Below are positions 25,095 to 32,909 of a DNA stretch of 38,673 nt, piece by piece. The stretch is from an uncultured Bacteroidales bacterium (GTDB lineage Bacteria > Bacteroidota > Bacteroidia > Bacteroidales > UBA932). The notes below the pieces were generated by a model. The model was not told where the DNA came from. It saw only the letters and a list, made by a program, of their open reading frames with translations, and searched no databases. The stretch lies in contig CANRID010000022.1 in assembly GCA_947630665.1 (NCBI GenBank), forward strand, positions 1-38,673. The letters are read 5' to 3'. How positions within the stretch are numbered: the stretch's first letter is position 1; each line of letters begins with the position of its first letter. Position numbers and translations under genes: made by a program.

Positions 25095-28043
25095 ATGAGT
25101 ATGAGAATTTTCAAATTTCCGGTGATTCTTTTTTTATGGATCGCATGTGCCGGCTGCGAGAAAAAGGAAATGAATGTCTCCCCGGATGAATTGATTTACG
25201 GTAGGGGAGATACTGCAACGGTATATTTTGATTATATGCTGGCCTCCGGTACATCGGCAGAAGCCGCTCCCGTCCTGCAAACGAGTCGTGCCGGAGATGC
25301 CGGTACGGATAAAGCTCCTGTGGAGGATATTAACTTATATGTTTTTAACGAAAGAGGGGATCTGGTCTCTTTCCGGTACGATACGGCCCTCCAGCCCTTG
25401 GAGCTGACCATTTACAGTAAAATGCAATATACGGTGTATGCGATAGCGAATGCCGGCAGGGAATTGCCGGTACGAACGGAGACTGAGATGGGGAAGATGA
25501 TGTATGATGCTCCGGAGAACGGCCTGGCGGAAAATGCTTCCGGGAGCGTATTGATGTCGGGAAAAACCTCTCCGCAAATTCTTTACGACGGATGTACCCT
25601 GCCGGTAAACCTGACCCGGTGCGTAGCGAAAATCACGGTCAGGGGAGACTTTACGGATTTGTATCCCGATGTGAAGCTGACGGTAAAAAGAATCGGGCTG
25701 AAAAATGTTCCCAAAACGGTTGCGGTTTTCAGGCAGAGCAAGGTCTTGTCCCCGGAACAGGCATGCGACGGACCGGCCGTGGAGAATATCGCTTTGGGGA
25801 AATTCGTGTCCGGTATTCCGTTCTATGTCTTTGAAAACCGTCAGGGCACTTTGCTTCCCGACAATCTGGAGCAGATGCAGAAAACGTTTCCTCCGGAAAG
25901 CCCTTTTTACGGGGTATGCACGTATGTGGAGATTGCCGCCGCATACGAGTCTCCGCGGAAGAAAGGGGAGATCCTTTACCGTTTTTATCCGGGTACCGAT
26001 ATGGTATCCAATTTCGATGTGATCCGGAACATGCAACAGGATATAACGGTATTCTTTAAAAGAGATGGAGCTGTGGAGGAAAATACCTGGAGGGTCGATA
26101 ACAGCCGGATCAGGGACTTGGTGACTTCCATTACGCTCGACCCGTTTTTCTGCAAATTCACTTCCTTAGGGGATTCCCGGAAGATAGGAGTGGAGATATT
26201 GCCCCCGACGGCGGATAACCGGGAATTGGTTTGGTCCAGTTCCGATTCTTCCGTAGCCCGTGTCAGTCCGGACGGGATTGTAATGTCCGTGGGCGACGGA
26301 AGCTGTACCGTTACGGCAAGAACTACGGATGGGACGGATATATCGGCCGATTGTCGGGTGGAAGTAGATAGCAAGGTATATGTGACCGATATAAAGGTCG
26401 TGCCAGCTGAATTGAGCCTTTTTGAAGGGGAAACCGGACAGTTGGAAGCCGTCGTGGAGCCGGCCGGCGCTTCGGAGCCCGGAGTGCAGTGGTCCGCATC
26501 TGAACCGGGAACGGCTTCGGTAGACCGTAACGGCAAGGTGACGGCGATTGTCGCAGGCGAATGTATAGTTACTGCCACCAGTGTGGATGACGAAACGAAA
26601 GAAGCCGTATGCCGGGTAATGGTGCATGCTAAGGAATTGACTGTGGAACCGCTTTCGAAGACATTATATGAAGGGGAAAAATTCGTTTTGAAATATTCGA
26701 CCCGTCCGCAGGCTCCGGCGGTGTTCACCAGTTCCGATACATCGGTCGCCGTTGTGTCCGATAAAGGGGAAATAACGGCCTTGAAGGCCGGAAAGGCGGA
26801 TATAAAAGTTTCTGCAAACGGCAAAGAAGCCATTTGCCGAGTCACTGTGGAGGTACCCAAGATATCTTTCCCGACAGCGGGCCGCATTATGTATGAAGGG
26901 GAAACGGTCATGGTGCCTTACTCCGTTCTGGTACCTTCCGATGTAATTCCTCAGGTAATGGCCTCAAACGAAAAGGCGGAAGTGACGGAAATTACCTCTG
27001 CCGGGATTACTGTCCGGGCGAAATCTCCGGGTAGCTGCCGGATTACGGCACAGGTAGGACGCGTACAGGCTACCTACGACCTGGATATCCGCGAACTGAA
27101 AATCGTGTTTGAGGAAGAAATTTTGGAAGTCTATCAGAATTTCAGAAAAGAGATTTCCTATACGGTTTATCCTGAGCATGCCCGAGTGCTGGCGGTCGAT
27201 TTTTCCGTGAGCGACGCCACTGACATGAAATATATCAGGATTCTTCCGGAAAGCGGTCGGGTAGAGGGTACGGAAGTTTCCGATTCGGAGCATCCCCTGC
27301 ATTCGATAACGGCTACGTTCAGGGATTTCCCGTCCAAGAAGTTTGTCGTTTTCTGTAAAGTAAAAGCGAACCGGGTTTTGAAAGATACGTTGAAGTTGGT
27401 GGCGAACAGGGCGTTGTCCCGCTATTACAACGATCCGTTATCCCTGTCGGAAGATGCATTCGTATTGGATACCGATCCGAATGCGAATCCCGTCTGGACG
27501 ATCGACCGTCGGGACGGAATTATATTCGATGAAAACGGAAGGGCCGCTTTGAAGGAGAATAAGACCGAAGCCAACGGGTTATATAATGTTACTTTATCCA
27601 TCCAGGGGGAGAACGGCACTATGATGGTCTGGGACGCTTTGAAACTGATCGTATATGAGGAACTGAATATCTATTCATTGCTTGTCCAGCAACAAACAGG
27701 GATGAGCGGCGATGAATGGGTTTACGATGAGTGGAGGGAATCGACCGTATCCCCCAATCCGCTCAGTCCGTTTTGGAAGAAAGTCGGATGGGTCTTTCCG
27801 GATAGAATTGTCATACCGCCTTGGGGAGAAATCATAAACGGGGAAACTTTAGTCGTTTCGGATGTAAGCGTCGCTTATTATCCTGTGGATGCTTCCGGGA
27901 TTTACTCGCCTGCTTCCATTGAATTGCTGGATTGGAACCGGTGGACTGAAAATGTCGGACATGGTTATTATTATTACATTACTTCTTATCCGCTTTATCA
28001 GGCTACGGAGGCTTACTGGAGGATATTCTATCCGGAAGGATAA
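25095..28043 (+). CDS. Large fimbrial tip/accessory lipoprotein with four Big_2-like Ig domains
   Basis: 982 residues from the ATG at 25095 (AAAAAGGA 6-13 bases upstream); a start at 25071 would overlap the anchor gene. Lipobox CAGC, Cys21. Residues about 35-335 resemble a fimbrillin or tip-like fold (VEDINLYVFNERGDLVSF, KMQYTVYAIANAG, RCVAKITVRGDF). Four Big_2-like domains follow: about 343-428 (VWSSSDSSVARVSPDG), 429-511 (VQWSASEPGTASVDRNG), 512-588 (FTSSDTSVAVVSDKG) and a divergent 589-668. The last 310 residues are unassigned and end in an aromatic-rich block (GHGYYYYITSYPLYQ). Likely an elongated adhesin at the pilus tip. Confidence 0.82.
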   Translation: MSMRIFKFPVILFLWIACAGCEKKEMNVSPDELIYGRGDTATVYFDYMLASGTSAEAAPVLQTSRAGDAGTDKAPVEDINLYVFNERGDLVSFRYDTALQPLELTIYSKMQYTVYAIANAGRELPVRTETEMGKMMYDAPENGLAENASGSVLMSGKTSPQILYDGCTLPVNLTRCVAKITVRGDFTDLYPDVKLTVKRIGLKNVPKTVAVFRQSKVLSPEQACDGPAVENIALGKFVSGIPFYVFENRQGTLLPDNLEQMQKTFPPESPFYGVCTYVEIAAAYESPRKKGEILYRFYPGTDMVSNFDVIRNMQQDITVFFKRDGAVEENTWRVDNSRIRDLVTSITLDPFFCKFTSLGDSRKIGVEILPPTADNRELVWSSSDSSVARVSPDGIVMSVGDGSCTVTARTTDGTDISADCRVEVDSKVYVTDIKVVPAELSLFEGETGQLEAVVEPAGASEPGVQWSASEPGTASVDRNGKVTAIVAGECIVTATSVDDETKEAVCRVMVHAKELTVEPLSKTLYEGEKFVLKYSTRPQAPAVFTSSDTSVAVVSDKGEITALKAGKADIKVSANGKEAICRVTVEVPKISFPTAGRIMYEGETVMVPYSVLVPSDVIPQVMASNEKAEVTEITSAGITVRAKSPGSCRITAQVGRVQATYDLDIRELKIVFEEEILEVYQNFRKEISYTVYPEHARVLAVDFSVSDATDMKYIRILPESGRVEGTEVSDSEHPLHSITATFRDFPSKKFVVFCKVKANRVLKDTLKLVANRALSRYYNDPLSLSEDAFVLDTDPNANPVWTIDRRDGIIFDENGRAALKENKTEANGLYNVTLSIQGENGTMMVWDALKLIVYEELNIYSLLVQQQTGMSGDEWVYDEWRESTVSPNPLSPFWKKVGWVFPDRIVIPPWGEIINGETLVVSDVSVAYYPVDASGIYSPASIELLDWNRWTENVGHGYYYYITSYPLYQATEAYWRIFYPEG

Positions 28044-28120
28044 AAACGGATTCGGGAATTCAAGCAGGAAAAGGCTTCTGAATAGGATCTTGTACGGCCC
28101 GCAGGCTAAATAAAAGAAAA

Positions 28121-28152
28121 TTTGGCGGAAACAAACAAAATTCCTACTTTTG
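28121..28152 (+). promoter_or_regulatory. Promoter of tRNA-Lys
   Basis: TTTG at 28121-28124 and TACTTTTG at 28145-28152, 20 bases apart, 18 bases before the tRNA. Good match to the Bacteroidetes -33/-7 pattern. Confidence 0.78.
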
Positions 28153-28170
28153 CCCACCCGAAACGTTTAA

Positions 28171-28246
28171 GATTCGCTAGCTCAGCAGGTAGAGCACAAC
28201 ACTTTTAATGTTGGGGTCCTGGGTTCGAGCCCCAGGCGGATCACCA
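28171..28246 (+). tRNA. tRNA-Lys(TTT)
   Basis: Cloverleaf readable by eye: acceptor GATTCGC paired with GCGGATC, D arm GCTC-AGCAGGTA-GAGC, anticodon stem CAACA/TGTTG with loop CTTTTAA (TTT), T arm CTGGG-TTCGAGC-CCCAG, discriminator A, and CCA encoded at 28244-28246. Forms the left edge of the accessory island. Confidence 0.96.
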
Positions 28247-28279
28247 GAGAGAAAAGCCAAAAGGCGGCAACAAAAAGAC

Positions 28280-28315
28280 AAGTCCTGCAAAATCAATATT
28301 TTGTGGGACTTTTTT
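28280..28315 (+). terminator. Terminator after tRNA-Lys
   Basis: Stem AAGTCCTGCAAAAT / ATTTTGTGGGACTT (28280-28293, 28298-28311) with one mismatch and a T run. It ends about 20 bases before the coding similarity of the truncated ORF6N gene begins. Confidence 0.88.
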
Positions 28316-28334
28316 ATTATCTTTTGGTTACCGT

Positions 28335-28808
28335 GTGATGCTTGACTTGCATTTAGCGGAACTTTATCAAGTGGAGACACGAGCTTTGAAGCAGGCGGTA
28401 AAACGTAACATAGACCGTTTCCCCAGTGATTTCATGTTTGAGTTGAGCAAAGACGAGTGGTCGGGACTTATCACAATTTGTGATAAGTTCCCCGACAACA
28501 TTCGTCATACGCCTACCCCGCCAATGGCTTTCACCGAACAGGGCGTAGCCATGCTTTCTTCGGTTCTCCGTTCCAAGGTAGCCATAGAGGTAAACATTTC
28601 CATCATGCGGGCATTTGTCCTTATGCGTCAGATGGTCGCAGGGTATGAAGAACTGCTAAAACGCATAGAGGAACTGGAAGTAAGCACCGATGCGCAGTTC
28701 AACGACATCTATCAGGCACTGACCCAGCTTTTGAGCCAGTCCCAAGAGCAAAAGCAACGCCGCAGAATCGGATTCGTTACCTATGACAAGCCGGAAACAG
28801 ACAGGTAA
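28335..28808 (+). pseudogene. ORF6N-domain protein, 5'-truncated
   Basis: 157 residues. The core VMLDLHLAELYQVETRALKQ and NIDRFPSDFMFELSKDE, then PPMAFTEQGVAMLSSVLRS and a C-terminal coiled coil (ELLKRIEELEVSTDAQFNDIYQAL), identifies an ORF6N/KilA-N-type DNA-binding protein, usually phage- or island-borne. Full members carry about 20-25 more residues (an IRGxxV strand) before VMLD; here the frame upstream reads FGYRV and then enters the tRNA terminator, so the start is lost. The GTG/ATG at 28335-28340 could still start a shortened product. Truncation at a tRNA terminator suggests recombination at this border. Confidence 0.75.
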
Positions 28809-28909
28809 CGGTTTTGGTAATACCTTATCCGGCAGAATTGGAACCATCACTGAAGCGGGAATTGCACGCTATTTTTTTTACCTGTTTTACTCAATATCTA
28901 CATTCTATT

Positions 28910-28972
28910 GGATAAAAAACATACTATTTTATCCAGTACAGTGAATTTATTGGACAAAAATGACTATTTTTG
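28910..28972 (+). promoter_or_regulatory. Promoter and palindromic operator-like site of the first DUF4143 ATPase
   Basis: GGATAAAA (28910-28917) and TTTTATCC (28927-28934) form a perfect 8-bp inverted repeat with a 9-base spacer. The motif ATTGGAYAAAAA...ACTATTTT is repeated just downstream (28949 on), ending in the -7 box TATTTTTG at 28965-28972, 20 bases before the ATG at 28992. Confidence 0.6.
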
Positions 28973-28991
28973 CACTCTAATACGATGCGAA

Positions 28992-30230
28992 ATGAAAAAT
29001 ATAATCCTCAATCAAAGGACTGAGCGTGATGAGTTGATGGCTCGTCCATATCAGCAACGGGATACAAGATATAATTTTGATGAATTACTTGTCAATCCGC
29101 TAATCAAATTGATTACGGGGCCTCGTCGTGTCGGTAAGTCTGTGTTTGCATTGCTTATGTTGCAAGGGAAGAACTTTGCATATCTTAATTTTGATGACAA
29201 TCTTCTGCTTGAAAACTGGGATGAGGATTTGGTAATGAAGATGCTTGATGATGTCTATCCGGACTATGAATACTTGTTGCTTGATGAAATACAGAATTTA
29301 CCTGATTGGGATTTATGGGTCAATAAGCTATATCGCCGAGGCAAGAATTTGATTATAACAGGAAGTAATGCCAAAATGTTGAGTAGTGAAATGGCAACGG
29401 TATTGACAGGTCGCTATCTCCAGATTGAGATGCTCCCTTTCAGTCTTGAGGAAACGATGCGTTGGAAAAATATCAATCCCAATCTTCAGGAGCAGTCGGC
29501 ACAGGCAATCGTGATTGCCGATGATTATATGCGTAACGGTGGCTATCCTGAAACCATCCAATCACGAAGTATCACTAAAAGCTATCTATCGACCTTATTC
29601 GATTCCATCCTATTAAAAGACGTCGCTAAACGCCACAAGGTGAGGAATACCACAGATTTGTATAATCTTGCCACTTATCTGCTCTCCAACTTCTGTAATC
29701 CTATCTCTGCTAATGACCTTGCTGCGGAATTGGGATTGTCGAGCGTAACAACTACAAAAAAGTTCTGCAACTATCTGGCAGAACCTTATCTGTTCTTCTA
29801 TCTTCCGCGTTTCAACAACAAGATGAAGCTGATGAAGAAAGCACCGAGTAAGGTATACGTTGTTGATAACGGTTTTGTGCAAAGTACGGCATTCAACCTT
29901 AGTGAAAATCTCGGCAGGCTGTTGGAGAACCAAGTGTTTGTGGAGTTGCTGCGTCGCGGATACATTCCAGGCAAAACACTGTTCTACTATCAGACACGTA
30001 ACGATAAAGAAATTGATTTCGTCACCAGAAAAGGGACCAAGGTAGAGCAACTTATCCAAGTGTGCTACGATATCTCCTCTGAGAAAACACGTAAACGTGA
30101 AATGGATGCTCTCGTTGAAGCAGCCGAAGAACTCTACTGCGATAACCTCCTTGTCATCACCAACTCGCAAAAAGAAAAAATCGAGTGGAAAAGCAAGGAA
30201 ATAACCATTCTGAAAGTATTTGATTTTTAG
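28992..30230 (+). CDS. DUF4143-family AAA ATPase (first copy)
   Basis: 412 residues from the ATG at 28992; a longer frame from 28908 would begin upstream of the -7 box. Walker A GPRRVGKS (43-50), Walker B YLLLDEIQNLPDW, sensor-like ITGSNAKML. A winged-helix segment (ANDLAAELGLSSVTTTKKFCNYL) and the DUF4143 C-terminal domain follow. The nuclease-like fold has EIDFVTRKG, but the usual E-x-K strand is LIQVCYDI, so no PD-(D/E)XK catalysis is expected. Function of the family is poorly known; often found in accessory or toxin-like loci. Own promoter, same direction as the second copy. Confidence 0.9.
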   Translation: MKNIILNQRTERDELMARPYQQRDTRYNFDELLVNPLIKLITGPRRVGKSVFALLMLQGKNFAYLNFDDNLLLENWDEDLVMKMLDDVYPDYEYLLLDEIQNLPDWDLWVNKLYRRGKNLIITGSNAKMLSSEMATVLTGRYLQIEMLPFSLEETMRWKNINPNLQEQSAQAIVIADDYMRNGGYPETIQSRSITKSYLSTLFDSILLKDVAKRHKVRNTTDLYNLATYLLSNFCNPISANDLAAELGLSSVTTTKKFCNYLAEPYLFFYLPRFNNKMKLMKKAPSKVYVVDNGFVQSTAFNLSENLGRLLENQVFVELLRRGYIPGKTLFYYQTRNDKEIDFVTRKGTKVEQLIQVCYDISSEKTRKREMDALVEAAEELYCDNLLVITNSQKEKIEWKSKEITILKVFDF

Positions 30231-30453
30231 TATAGATTCCCGATAGAAGAACAATCACCTTCTTCCTCTGTGCTTGGATCGTAGCGGGACGAAAGGGGAG
30301 GGCGGAAATTGCCAACTCAAAAGACGGCTCAAATCTTGGGGAAATGGCGGAATCCTACAAAATAAATTTCGGGGAAATGGCGGATTTTGATGTTTTGAAT
30401 TTGCGGGGGACTGAAAATACTTTATTTTTGCATCATAAACAGTAGTTGAAATT
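30231..30453. promoter_or_regulatory. Spacer with short direct repeat and promoter of the second ATPase
   Basis: Contains GGGGAAATGGCGGA twice (about 30339 and 30372). A good promoter: TTTG at 30400-30403, 19 bases, TATTTTTG at 30423-30430, then the ATG at 30454. The two ATPase genes are therefore separate transcription units. Confidence 0.7.
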
Positions 30454-31791
30454 ATGGAAAAGAGAGTCTTCAAAAGAAAAATATACGACAGAATTCTTCA
30501 ATGGAAGCAAGAATCTAATGGAGAGAGTGCCTTGATGATACAAGGCGCAAGGCGTATTGGCAAATCGACAATTGCTGAAGAATTTGCAAAAAGAGAATAC
30601 TCATCGTATTTGATTATTGATTTCAATAAGGCTTCTGCGACTATCAAATCGCTGTTCGATGATTTGATGGACTTGGACTTTATATTCCTTCAATTGCAGA
30701 CTATCTATAATGTCGTTTTGGAAGAACGTAAATCAGTAATCATCTTTGATGAAGTGCAGAAATGCCCTAATGCAAGACAGGCAATCAAATACCTTGTACA
30801 AGATGGCAGATATGACTACATAGAAACAGGCTCACTCATTAGTATCAAACAAAATACAAAGGGAATAACAATTCCAAGCGAGGAAGAACAGATTGACATG
30901 TATCCTATGGACTTTGAGGAGTTCCGTTGGGCATTAGGCGACAATGTTTCCATTCCATTAATTAAGACATTCTACGAAAAACGGATACCTTTAGGAGCGG
31001 CACATCGTACAAAACAAAGAGACTTAAGACTTTATATGCTTGTCGGAGGAATGCCACAGGCTGTAAATGAATATCTCGATACGAACAATCTCGCAAAGGT
31101 GGATGCTGTGAAGCGAAGAATCATTAAGTTGTATGCAGATGACTTTTTAAAGATTGATGCAACTGGCAGACTAAGCAAGCTGTTTATGGCGATTCCTGCC
31201 CAACTGAGTAAAAACTCATCCCGCTATTATACCAATGCGGTTGTCGGGAAATTAGAGGATAGTACAGAAGGGGAGATGCTCATCAATCTTGAAGACAGTA
31301 AAGCCGTCCTTGTATCATATCACTCGAATGATCCAAATGTGGGAATGTCATTTACGCAAGATATATCAAAATATAAACTCTTTGTTGCAGATACTGGATT
31401 GTTCGTAACAATGGTGTTTTGGGATAAGGATTTTGCTGAGAATGTCATCTATCAAAAGGTATTGGCAGATAAGCTGGAGGCTAATCTCGGTTATATATAT
31501 GAGAATCTTGTGGCCCAGATGCTTACAGCGGCAGGCAATAAGTTGTTTTACTACACATTCGAGAAGGATGAGAAACACTCCTACGAGGTGGATTTCTTGT
31601 TGTCGCGAGGTAATAAGATTTGCCCGATTGAAGTGAAATCATCGGGATACAAGACTCATGCATCGCTTGATGCTTTTAGAGCCAAATACTCTGCAAGAAT
31701 TAAGAATAGTTATCTGCTATACACCAAAGATCTTAAGATTGGAGATAATGAGTTAATGTATATACCTTTCTATATGACAGGGATGATTTAG
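30454..31791 (+). CDS. DUF4143-family AAA ATPase (second copy)
   Basis: 445 residues. Walker A GARRIGKS (31-38), Walker B SVIIFDEVQKCP, sensor segment YIETGSLIS, mid-region LRLYMLVGGMPQAVNEYL typical of DUF4143 proteins. The C-terminal nuclease-like domain keeps a full motif: YEVDFLLSRG, then CPIEVKSSG (D...ExK). It is only distantly related to the first copy and of a different subfamily. Possible roles are DNA or nucleotide-dependent ATPase in defence or plasmid-like elements; unproven. No clear terminator follows. Confidence 0.9.
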   Translation: MEKRVFKRKIYDRILQWKQESNGESALMIQGARRIGKSTIAEEFAKREYSSYLIIDFNKASATIKSLFDDLMDLDFIFLQLQTIYNVVLEERKSVIIFDEVQKCPNARQAIKYLVQDGRYDYIETGSLISIKQNTKGITIPSEEEQIDMYPMDFEEFRWALGDNVSIPLIKTFYEKRIPLGAAHRTKQRDLRLYMLVGGMPQAVNEYLDTNNLAKVDAVKRRIIKLYADDFLKIDATGRLSKLFMAIPAQLSKNSSRYYTNAVVGKLEDSTEGEMLINLEDSKAVLVSYHSNDPNVGMSFTQDISKYKLFVADTGLFVTMVFWDKDFAENVIYQKVLADKLEANLGYIYENLVAQMLTAAGNKLFYYTFEKDEKHSYEVDFLLSRGNKICPIEVKSSGYKTHASLDAFRAKYSARIKNSYLLYTKDLKIGDNELMYIPFYMTGMI

Positions 31792-31850
31792 TTGTTACAT
31801 TTGCGTCCGCTTGGCACCCTGAGCTGAGCAGTTTAATGCAACTGCACGCC

Positions 31851-32345
31851 TTATTTTATCTCATAAGATTCAACGAAATTCAGAAAACCGCAAGCCCTTG
31901 CCGTATGAAATGACAACTGGTCAAACAATTGATGAGTTTTCAGTTGTTCAATAGCCGTTGATGCATCAAGCACGCCGGTTTCATACAATGAAATCGTCGC
32001 ATACAACTTGTCATTTGCGACCGGACCCATTATAATATCATAATCGTGCGAAGTGCCTCCTTTGCGATTGCTTACTACAAAATCCAGCCATTCGACCGTC
32101 GCTCCGTTGAAATGCCTCGTGTTATATTGGGTACTATCCAGCAATTTTTCATCAAACTCAAAGACAGAAACAACGGCACGGACATTTTCATTATTGCCTT
32201 CCCTGTTCTTCTTTATCTGCGCCCATTTTTCCGCTTGTTCACGGCTGGTCGTTGTATAAAAGCCCTTGCCGAAATCTGTTTTAGGCCGACTTCGGGAAAT
32301 CGCAGGTTTGCGAACAGTCATTGTTGAACCATGATACAAACGCAT
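31851..32345 (-). CDS. DUF3990 protein, ADP-ribosyltransferase-like (toxin-like)
   Basis: 164 residues. Starts MRLYHGST, then RSRPKTDFGKGFYTTTSREQAEKWA, the DUF3990 signature that resembles the NAD-binding half of ADP-ribosyltransferases (R/H in the first strand, FGxGFYxT in the second). YDIIMGPVANDKLYATI is also typical. Family proposals place DUF3990 among ART-fold toxins or effectors; activity here is inference. It starts 3 bases after the stop of the DUF3791-like gene, so the two are co-transcribed, as in toxin-antitoxin or effector-partner pairs. Confidence 0.82.
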   Translation of the reverse strand: MRLYHGSTMTVRKPAISRSRPKTDFGKGFYTTTSREQAEKWAQIKKNREGNNENVRAVVSVFEFDEKLLDSTQYNTRHFNGATVEWLDFVVSNRKGGTSHDYDIIMGPVANDKLYATISLYETGVLDASTAIEQLKTHQLFDQLSFHTARACGFLNFVESYEIK

Positions 32346-32348
32346 AAG

Positions 32349-32777
32349 CTATCTCCGTCTCTTTATATACACATCTATTTCATGCAGAATATATTCCGTT
32401 CCCTGAGAATGCAATACTTCAAAATTGTCCCTCAAAAATTTATCAATGCCCAATCTGATGAACATGGCCAACACTCCGGCAGACGGGAGATTGTCACGCA
32501 GACGATATTGCTCAACGCAAAAAACCAAAAACTGCAATTCTGATTTATGGAATCCCTGTTTCTTGCCGTAAAGTTTCTCCTCTTCGAGCAAATCATAAAG
32601 TCGTGTACCACTGTAATACCATAGCTTCTGCTCGGGGTCAGAAAGGTCGCGATACAGTTCAGAGTTGTATAGATAGAACAAAGCATCATCCACAGAGAGC
32701 CTTTTTTTCTCTGCAATAATCTCCGCCAGTTCCAGAACTTTGAACGGAAGAATAGCTATCTCTGTCGTTTGCTTCAT
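32349..32777 (-). CDS. DUF3791-like protein, apparently a fusion of two small partners
   Basis: 142 residues from MKQTTEIAILPF; an ATG at 32798 would add 7. The C-terminal half (SELQFLVFCVEQYRLRDNL, then FLRDNFEVLHSQGTEYILHEI) is DUF3791, the usual partner of DUF3990. The N-terminal half (KVLELAEIIAEKKRLSVDDA, LFYLYNSELYRDLSDPEQKLWY) resembles a separate small protein often encoded beside such pairs. Likely partner or antitoxin-like regulator of the ART-like protein. -7 box TATTTTTG at 32811-32818 on the minus strand. Confidence 0.75.
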   Translation of the reverse strand: MKQTTEIAILPFKVLELAEIIAEKKRLSVDDALFYLYNSELYRDLSDPEQKLWYYSGTRLYDLLEEEKLYGKKQGFHKSELQFLVFCVEQYRLRDNLPSAGVLAMFIRLGIDKFLRDNFEVLHSQGTEYILHEIDVYIKRRR

Positions 32778-32810
32778 ATACCCACGCGGACAAACCATGC
32801 ACTAATAATG

Positions 32811-32818
32811 CAAAAATA
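32811..32818 (-). promoter_or_regulatory. -7 box of the DUF3791-DUF3990 operon
   Basis: TATTTTTG on the minus strand, 33 bases before the preferred ATG at 32777. This supports the shorter start, because the ATG at 32798 would leave almost no leader. Confidence 0.6.
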
Positions 32819-32909
32819 ACAATTTTTAGGTAGCATAGGAGATGTACCGGAAAAATTTAGGGCAAACATCATTAAAAATCGCAGATTTTCTGCTCGTTTT
32901 TAGGATGTG

